The notes beneath the pieces were generated by a model. The model had not been told where the DNA came from and searched no databases. It saw nothing but the letters and a program-made list of their open reading frames with translations. A program made the translations under genes and the position numbers. Shown one piece after another: positions 58,802-64,000 of a stretch of 64,000 nucleotides of DNA (positions are counted from its first letter, which is position 1; every line of letters begins with the position of its first letter). This DNA comes from Rhodobacterales bacterium RIFCSPHIGHO2_02_FULL_62_130 (lineage in GTDB: Bacteria; Pseudomonadota; Alphaproteobacteria; Rhodobacterales; Rhodobacteraceae): assembly GCA_001828855.1 (NCBI GenBank), contig MHZT01000040.1, positions 261,507 through 325,506 of the forward strand, in the 5' to 3' direction.

Positions 58802-60100
58802 ATGACCCAAACCGCTACCGCCGCCCTGATCGCCCGCAAGACCGCCGCCGTGGCGCGCGGGGTTGGAACCCGCGGCATCTATGCCGCCCGCGCCGAAAAC
58901 GCCCAGTTGTGGGATGCCGATGGCCGCCGCTTTATCGACTTTGCCGCCGGTATCGCGGTAAACAACACCGGCCACCGTCATCCACGTGTGATGGCTGCCG
59001 TGGCCGAACAGGCGCAGGCCTTTACCCACACCTGCTTCCACGTCGCCCCCTATGAAAGCTATCTGACCCTGGCCGAGCGTCTGAACGCGCTGACGCCAGG
59101 CGATTTTGCCAAGAAAACCATGCTGGTAACCACGGGGGCCGAGGCTGTCGAGAACGCGATCAAGATGGCGCGGGCCTTTACGGGGCGGTCGGGCGTGATC
59201 TCATTCTCCGGTGCCTTCCATGGCCGGACCTTGCTGGGCATGGCGCTGACCGGCAAGGTTGCGCCCTACAAGAAGGGCTTTGGCGCGATGCCGCCCGAGA
59301 TTGTGCATGCGCCTTTCCCGAACGATTTCCATGGTGTCTCCGAGGCCGAGGCGATTGCCTCGCTGGAGCGGTTGTTCGCCAGCTCTGTCGACCCCGAGCG
59401 GGTGGCGGCGATCATCATCGAACCCGTGCAGGGCGAAGGTGGTTTCAATATCGCGCCGTTCAGTTTCCTGCGCGCGCTTCGCGCGATTTGTGACCAGTAT
59501 GGCATCGTTTTTATCGCGGATGAGGTGCAGGCGGGCATGGCGCGCACGGGCCGGATGTTCGGGTTCGATCATGCGGGCGTGGCCCCCGATCTGGTGACGA
59601 TGGCCAAGGGGCTGGCTGGCGGCTTTCCGCTGTCGGCGGTCACGGGGCGGGCCGAAGTGGTGGATGCGCCGCTGCCGGGCGGCGTGGGTGGCACTTATGC
59701 GGGCAACCCGCTGGCGATTGCGGCGGCCAATGCCGTGCTGGACGTGATCGCGGACGAAAACCTGTGCGCGCGGGCCGACGAGATTGGCCAGATCATCCGC
59801 GACCGCCTGACCGCGATGGCCGAACGACAGGGGATGGCGTGCATCGGCGACGTGCGCGGCCTTGGCGCGATGAATGCGTTTGAACTGGTGAAAGACCGTG
59901 AAACCCGCGCCCCCGATGCGGCCCTGACAGCGGCGATTGTGGCCGAGGCCGAGGCGCGCGGGCTGATCCTGCTGTCTTGCGGCACGCGCTATAACGTCAT
60001 CCGCCTGCTGCCGCCGCTGACCATCCCGATGGATCAACTGGCCGAGGCCTTGGACATCATCGAAGCCTCGGTCGAGGCGGCGATCCAGAAAGCCGCCTGA
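58802..60100 (+). CDS. gabT: GabT-like omega-amino acid aminotransferase
   Basis: This 432-residue class III aminotransferase matches 4-aminobutyrate transaminases, which turn GABA or 5-aminovalerate into the semialdehyde with 2-oxoglutarate as acceptor. It shows FIDFAAGIAVNNTGHRHPRV near residue 40, VTTGAEAVENAIKMARAFTG near residue 103, IIEPVQGEGGFNIAPFSFL near residue 205, IADEVQAGMARTGRMF near residue 238 and the PLP lysine in VTMAKGLAGGFPLSAV near residue 266. ATG 58802 was chosen over an upstream in-frame ATG that runs through the operator. It is the first gene of a unit with aldehyde dehydrogenase, butyrate kinase, phosphate butyryltransferase and a hydroxyacyl-CoA dehydrogenase. Confidence 0.9.
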   Translation: MTQTATAALIARKTAAVARGVGTRGIYAARAENAQLWDADGRRFIDFAAGIAVNNTGHRHPRVMAAVAEQAQAFTHTCFHVAPYESYLTLAERLNALTPGDFAKKTMLVTTGAEAVENAIKMARAFTGRSGVISFSGAFHGRTLLGMALTGKVAPYKKGFGAMPPEIVHAPFPNDFHGVSEAEAIASLERLFASSVDPERVAAIIIEPVQGEGGFNIAPFSFLRALRAICDQYGIVFIADEVQAGMARTGRMFGFDHAGVAPDLVTMAKGLAGGFPLSAVTGRAEVVDAPLPGGVGGTYAGNPLAIAAANAVLDVIADENLCARADEIGQIIRDRLTAMAERQGMACIGDVRGLGAMNAFELVKDRETRAPDAALTAAIVAEAEARGLILLSCGTRYNVIRLLPPLTIPMDQLAEALDIIEASVEAAIQKAA

Positions 60101-60118
60101 CCCTATCCCCCCCCGACT

Positions 60119-60160
60119 GGGCCTGCATGACCGCCGATCAGGCGTGCAGGCCCGCTTTTG
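60119..60160 (+). terminator. Stem-loop between aminotransferase and aldehyde dehydrogenase genes
   Basis: GGGCCTGCA (60119-60127) pairs with TGCAGGCCC (60145-60153), with an inner CGCC/GGCG stem, followed by GCTTTTG. It may reduce read-through from the aminotransferase gene to the rest of the operon or protect the upstream message. Confidence 0.6.
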
Positions 60161-60175
60161 CCAAAAGGGCCTGCC

Positions 60176-61609
60176 ATGACTGCACCGCATCTCAATCTGA
60201 TTGCCGGCCAATGGGTTGGCGCCGATCATAGCACTGAAAACCGCAACCCGTCCGATCCGACCGACCTGATCGGGCTTTATGCCAGCGGCGGGGCTGAGGA
60301 TGTGGCGCGGGCCTCTGCCGCGGCGGCATCGGCGCAAGCGGCTTGGTTCAACGGCGGGCCACAAGTGCGCGCCGATGTGCTGGACCGGATCGCGGCGGCG
60401 ATTGACGCAAGGGCGGTGGAAATCGGCACCATGCTGGCGCGGGAGGAGGGCAAGATCCTGCCCGAAGCCATCGCCGAAACCCGCCGCGCCGCGCAGATTT
60501 TCCGGTTCTACGCGGGCGAGGCGGTGCGGATTTCGGGTGAGGCGCTGGCTTCGGTCCGCCCGAATGTGGATGTGGAAATCCTGCGTGAGCCTTTGGGCGT
60601 TGTGGGCCTGATTACCCCGTGGAACTTCCCGATTGCCATTCCGGCGTGGAAGATTGCGCCCGCGCTGGCCTATGGCAATGCGGTGGTGTTCAAGCCCGCC
60701 GATCTGACCCCCGGCACGGCGCACCTGCTGGCGCAGATCATCCATCAGGCGGGTTGTCCTGCGGGGGTGTTCAATCTGGTGATGGGATCGGGCGCGCAGG
60801 TGGGGGCGGCGCTGGTCTCGGACCCGCTGATTTCGGGGATTTCCTTTACCGGATCGGTGCCGACGGGGCGCGGCATTGCGCGGGCCGCTGCCGAGACGAT
60901 GAAGAAGGTGCAGTTGGAGATGGGCGGCAAGAACCCGATGGTGGTTCTGGACGATGCCGATCTGCCCACCGCCGTTGCCGCCTGTTTGAACGGGGCGTTT
61001 TTCTCGACGGGGCAACGCTGCACGGCGTCAAGCCGGTTGATCGTGCAGGCGGGGATTCACGATGCCTTTGTCGCGGAACTTTCGCGGCAGATGCAGGCGC
61101 TGCGGGTGGGGCCGGCCTTGGCCGAGGGCAGCCAGATCGGGCCGGTGGCATCAGCGGCGCAACTGGACAGCAACCTGCGCTATGTCGCGCTGGCCAAGGA
61201 CGAAGGCTGTGACGTGATCGGGGGGCAGGCGCTTGGCGGTGTTGGCTATTTTCAGGCTCCTGCGCTGTTTATCGGGGCGGATAACGCGATGCGGGTGGCG
61301 CAAGAGGAAATCTTTGGTCCCTGTGCTGCCGTCATCAAGGTGGATGATTTCGATCAGGCCTTGGCGGTGGCGAATGACAGCCCCTTTGGCCTTTCGGCGG
61401 GGATTTGCACCACCTCGTTGCGTCATGCCCGCGCCTTCAAACGCGGGGTCAAGGCGGGGATGGTGATGGTGAACCTGCCCACGGCGGGGGTGGATTATCA
61501 TGTGCCGTTCGGCGGCACCAAAGGGTCCAGCTATGGGTCACGCGAACAGGGACGGCACGCGGCGGAGTTCTACACGACCGTCAAAACCAGCTACAGCTTT
61601 GCGGGGTGA
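60176..61609 (+). CDS. Aldehyde dehydrogenase, succinate/ketoglutarate semialdehyde type
   Basis: This 477-residue NAD(P)-dependent enzyme oxidises a semialdehyde to the acid. It shows LGVVGLITPWNFPIAIPAWK near residue 145, the catalytic glutamate in VQLEMGGKNPMVV near residue 250 and the catalytic cysteine in FFSTGQRCTASSRLIV near residue 283. The C-terminal GSSYGSREQGRHAAEFYTT is typical of alpha-ketoglutaric semialdehyde dehydrogenases, which also accept succinate and glutarate semialdehyde. It would take the product of the aminotransferase upstream. ATG 60176 follows AAAAGGGCCTGCC; the stop is four bases before the butyrate kinase start. Confidence 0.9.
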   Translation: MTAPHLNLIAGQWVGADHSTENRNPSDPTDLIGLYASGGAEDVARASAAAASAQAAWFNGGPQVRADVLDRIAAAIDARAVEIGTMLAREEGKILPEAIAETRRAAQIFRFYAGEAVRISGEALASVRPNVDVEILREPLGVVGLITPWNFPIAIPAWKIAPALAYGNAVVFKPADLTPGTAHLLAQIIHQAGCPAGVFNLVMGSGAQVGAALVSDPLISGISFTGSVPTGRGIARAAAETMKKVQLEMGGKNPMVVLDDADLPTAVAACLNGAFFSTGQRCTASSRLIVQAGIHDAFVAELSRQMQALRVGPALAEGSQIGPVASAAQLDSNLRYVALAKDEGCDVIGGQALGGVGYFQAPALFIGADNAMRVAQEEIFGPCAAVIKVDDFDQALAVANDSPFGLSAGICTTSLRHARAFKRGVKAGMVMVNLPTAGVDYHVPFGGTKGSSYGSREQGRHAAEFYTTVKTSYSFAG

Positions 61610-61613
61610 TCCG

Positions 61614-62717
61614 ATGGGCAAAGACCTGATCCTGACGATCAATCCCGGCACCACCACCACGCGGATCGGGCTGTTCGCGCCGCAAAGCGGTCAGGTGCAG
61701 CCGCTACTGGAAGAAACGGTGGAGCATGACGAGGCGGTGGTGGCGGGCTTCCCCTCGATTGCCGCGCAACTGGAGTATCGCGCGGCGGCGTTGCAGGATT
61801 TTCTTGCTGCCGTGCCGGGGGGCGTGCGGCTGGCGGCAGTGGCGGGGCGTGGCGGGATGCTGTGTCCTGTGCCTGCGGGGGTGATCGCGGTGAACGCCGA
61901 TCTGGTCGATTTCGCGCTGCACAGGCCGGTTTATCACCACGCGTCAAACCTTGGCGCGCCCTTGGCGGATGCGATTGCGCGGGTGCAGGGCTGTCCGGCC
62001 TTTATCGTTGATCCGGTGTCGGTGGATGAGTTGCCGCCGGTGGCGCGGGTGTCGGGCTTTCCGGAAATTCCGCGCTTCAGCTTTGTCCATGCGCTGAATA
62101 TCCGTGCCTGTGGCCGCAGGTTGGCCGCCGAATTGGGCAAGCCGTTTGACCAGTTGAACGCGGTTGTGGCGCATCTGGGGGCGGGGTTTTCGATTGCGGC
62201 GCTGAAGGGCGGGCGGATCGTTGACAGTTCGAACCGGATGGAGGTTTCGCCGTTTTCCCCCGAACGTGCAGGCGGTCTGCCGCCTATCCCCTTGATCGAG
62301 CTTTGCTATTCTGGCCGCTATGACAAACCCACGCTGATGAAGCGGCTTTACGGGCAGGGCGGGGCCTTTGCCTATCTTGGCACCAAGGACATGCGCCGGG
62401 TCGAGGCGATGATCGCGGCGGGGGACGGACACGCCGCGCTGATCCATGACGCGATGCTGTATCAGGTGGGCCGTGCGATCGGGGCGATGGCGGCGGTGCT
62501 GGATTTCGCGCCGGATGGGCTGATCCTGACGGGCGGGATGGCGCATAGCGCGCGGGTGGTCGAGGCTGTCCGCGCCCGCTGCGGCAGGCTTGGCACCCTG
62601 CATGTCTATGCCGGATCGGACGAATCCCGCGCGCTGGCCGAAGGCGCGGCGCGGGTGCTGGCGGGGCAGGAAACCCCGATGATGTGGCCGATTGCGCAGG
62701 AGGCTTCCGCATGGTGA
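61614..62717 (+). CDS. buk: Butyrate kinase
   Basis: This 367-residue enzyme of the acetate kinase/actin-like ATPase superfamily interconverts butyrate (or related acids) plus ATP with the acyl phosphate. It begins LILTINPGTTTTRIGLF, has NAVVAHLGAGFSIAALKGGRIVDSSN near residue 182 as the central phosphate loop, and ends with DGLILTGGMAHSARVVEAV near residue 303. The length fits butyrate kinases (about 355) better than acetate kinases (about 400). The stop overlaps the phosphate butyryltransferase start, so both are made together. Such a pair is unusual in an aerobic catabolic operon; it may activate the acid produced by the aldehyde dehydrogenase. Confidence 0.9.
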   Translation: MGKDLILTINPGTTTTRIGLFAPQSGQVQPLLEETVEHDEAVVAGFPSIAAQLEYRAAALQDFLAAVPGGVRLAAVAGRGGMLCPVPAGVIAVNADLVDFALHRPVYHHASNLGAPLADAIARVQGCPAFIVDPVSVDELPPVARVSGFPEIPRFSFVHALNIRACGRRLAAELGKPFDQLNAVVAHLGAGFSIAALKGGRIVDSSNRMEVSPFSPERAGGLPPIPLIELCYSGRYDKPTLMKRLYGQGGAFAYLGTKDMRRVEAMIAAGDGHAALIHDAMLYQVGRAIGAMAAVLDFAPDGLILTGGMAHSARVVEAVRARCGRLGTLHVYAGSDESRALAEGAARVLAGQETPMMWPIAQEASAW

Positions 62718-63625
62718 TCCGGTCTTTTGACGCCCTGCGCGCCGCGATGCAGGGCCGCGCGCCGCTGCATCTGGCAGTTGCGGGGGGCGATGATGCGGGA
62801 GCGATGGCGGGCGTTGTCTCGGGGTTTGAGGCGGGGTTGATTGCCTCGGCAGCCTTGACCGGTGATGTGGCGGTGATGCGCGCGCTGCTGCCTGACGCGT
62901 GGCGCAATCGCGTGCGGCTGATTGCGGCTGACTCGGGCGCGCAGGCCGCAGTCTTGGCGGTGGCCGAGGTGCGGGCGGGGCTGGCCGATGTGCTGATGAA
63001 GGGGCATGTCGATTCTGCCGCCTATCTGCGGGCGATTGTGGATCGGGAAATCGGCATCAGGGCGGGGGCGGTGCTGTCGAACCTGACGCTGGCGCAGATG
63101 CCTTCGGTGCCGCGCCTGATAGGGGCGACGGATAACGGTATCATCCCTTTGCCAACGCTGGATCAGAAGCGGGCGATCCTGCTGAACGCGCTGCCGCTGT
63201 TTCGCGGGCTTGGGCTGGATCAGGTGCGGGTCGCGGCGATTGCCGCATCCGAGAAGGTGTCTGATCGCCAGCCCGCCACAGGCGATGCGGCGGCGCTGGC
63301 CGAGGAATCGCGCTCTGGTGCCTTGGCCGGACTGATCGTGGACGGGCCTTTCGGCTATGACGTGGCGCTTTCGGCGCGGGCGGCCGAGGCCAAGGGGCTG
63401 CAAGCCTCGCCCGTGGCGGGGCAGGCCGATCTGATCCTTTTCCCCAGCATCGAGGCGGGCAATGCCACGGTGAAGGCGTGGAAGCTGCACGGGGCCGCGC
63501 AGACCGGCAGCATCGTGCTGGGCGCGACGGTGCCGGTGCTGCTGAATTCGCGCTCGGACGGGGCGGCGCAGCGGGTGCTGGGGCTGGTCATGGCGCAGGC
63601 CATTCGGGCGGGGCAGGGGCTATGA
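62711..63625 (+). CDS. ptb: Phosphate butyryltransferase (phosphotransacylase family)
   Basis: This 304-residue enzyme of the PTA/PTB family exchanges CoA and phosphate on butyryl or related acyl groups. It shows LAVAGGDDAGAMAGVVSGFEAGL near residue 19, DVLMKGHVDSAAYLRAIVDR near residue 97, LADLIL-type ending AGQADLILFPSIEAGNATVKAW near residue 240 and a final GATVPVLLNSRSDGAAQRV. ATG 62711 overlaps the butyrate kinase stop by seven bases, and its own stop overlaps the dehydrogenase start (ATGA). With butyrate kinase it can form acyl-CoA from acid and ATP, or make ATP from acyl-CoA. Confidence 0.9.
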   Translation: MVIRSFDALRAAMQGRAPLHLAVAGGDDAGAMAGVVSGFEAGLIASAALTGDVAVMRALLPDAWRNRVRLIAADSGAQAAVLAVAEVRAGLADVLMKGHVDSAAYLRAIVDREIGIRAGAVLSNLTLAQMPSVPRLIGATDNGIIPLPTLDQKRAILLNALPLFRGLGLDQVRVAAIAASEKVSDRQPATGDAAALAEESRSGALAGLIVDGPFGYDVALSARAAEAKGLQASPVAGQADLILFPSIEAGNATVKAWKLHGAAQTGSIVLGATVPVLLNSRSDGAAQRVLGLVMAQAIRAGQGL

Positions 63626-64000
63626 TCAAAACTGTTGGCATCGTTGGGGCGGGTCAGATGGGGAACGGGATTGCCCATGTGTTTGCGCTGGCGGGATATG
63701 ATGTGCTGCTGAACGACATCTCGGCAGCGGGGCTGGAGAAGGCGGTCGCCACCATCGACCGCAATCTGGAACGGCAGGTCACGCGCGGCAAGACCACCGC
63801 GCAGGCCAAGGCCGAGGCGATGGCGCGGATCAAGACCACGCTGGTTCTGGCCGAACTTGGTCCCTGCGATCTGATCATCGAGGCCGCGACCGAGAAAGAG
63901 GACATTAAGGACAAGATCTTTGCGTCGCTTTTGCCGCATCTGGGGCCGCAGACGATCCTGACCTCGAACACCTCATCCATCTCGATCACGCGGTTGGCCA
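63622..64000 (+). CDS. hbd: 3-hydroxyacyl-CoA dehydrogenase (3-hydroxybutyryl-CoA type), cut by window edge
   Basis: The first 126 residues of a 3-hydroxyacyl-CoA dehydrogenase are visible; these enzymes are about 290 residues, so more than half lies outside. The NAD motif KTVGIVGAGQMGNGIAHVFA is at the very start, with the acidic ribose ligand in VLLNDIS, and LIIEAATEKEDIKDKIFASL and ILTSNTSSISIT follow at the usual positions. It oxidises (S)-3-hydroxyacyl-CoA to the 3-keto form in butyrate or dicarboxylate beta-oxidation. The start overlaps the ptb stop (ATGA). The product specificity (hydroxybutyryl or hydroxyadipyl) cannot be read from this part. Confidence 0.93.
   Translation, partial: MIKTVGIVGAGQMGNGIAHVFALAGYDVLLNDISAAGLEKAVATIDRNLERQVTRGKTTAQAKAEAMARIKTTLVLAELGPCDLIIEAATEKEDIKDKIFASLLPHLGPQTILTSNTSSISITRLA

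Overview
The window looks like a chromosomal segment of a photosynthetic-lineage alphaproteobacterium, most probably a member of the Rhodobacteraceae. The reasons are the high GC content with strong G/C third-position bias, a circularly permuted two-piece tmRNA gene, an alphaproteobacterial SspB, a photolyase/cyclopropane-synthase pair preceded by an RpoE-ChrR-type promoter, and trgA/trgB tellurite genes. No insertion sequence, prophage, CRISPR array or rRNA operon was seen. Family assignments rest on reading the translated sequences and recalled family knowledge; no database search was run.

Layout. 1-6.5 kb (mostly minus strand): the start of fumC, a PmtA-like methyltransferase, sspB, a chromate transporter, the permuted ssrA gene, a PDZ protein with an acidic tyrosine-rich tail, and an orphan polyamine-type binding protein. 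6.7-13.5 kb (plus): an AcuI-like reductase, a cysteine-desulfurase-like PLP enzyme, photolyase plus cyclopropane fatty acid synthase, then trgA-trgB. 13.5-25.7 kb: a divergent sugar locus. A LacI regulator, a TIM-barrel isomerase and a Gfo/Idh/MocA dehydrogenase run leftwards; a CUT1 ABC transporter, a GH2 beta-mannosidase-like enzyme and a second isomerase/dehydrogenase pair run rightwards, with two LacI-type operator copies between them. 26-33.4 kb: a GntR regulator with an omega-aminotransferase, cysK, an MscS channel, an alanyl-tRNA editing protein and tRNA-Ser(GGA). 33.4-34.4 kb is a small islet of lower GC with a truncated XRE gene and an exported orphan.

34.4-39.7 kb: a divergent CorA-like transporter, PPK2 polyphosphate kinase, and an operon of metallophosphoesterase, GT21 ceramide-glucosyltransferase-like enzyme and GT2 enzyme that could replace phospholipids with glycolipids. 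39.8-44.7 kb: a bufferin-type copper-binding RiPP operon (DUF2282 precursor, DUF692/MNIO enzyme, DUF2063 partner, DoxX) joined to a CcdA/thioredoxin pair and to a SigF/NrsF-type sigma/anti-sigma pair. 44.7-48.1 kb (minus): an FAD oxidoreductase with two glycosyltransferases.

48.2-64 kb: an AraC regulator faces a long catabolic region. It holds an ATP-dependent hydantoinase/oxoprolinase pair, a complete LIV-type ABC transporter, an XRE-cupin regulator, an omega-aminotransferase, an aldehyde dehydrogenase, butyrate kinase, phosphate butyryltransferase and a 3-hydroxyacyl-CoA dehydrogenase that runs off the right edge. Read as one pathway, this would import an amide or lactam, open it with ATP, deaminate and oxidise the omega-amino acid, activate the acid by kinase plus phosphotransacylase, and send it into beta-oxidation. 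That reading, and the bufferin locus with its built-in sigma factor, are the two most interesting systems here.
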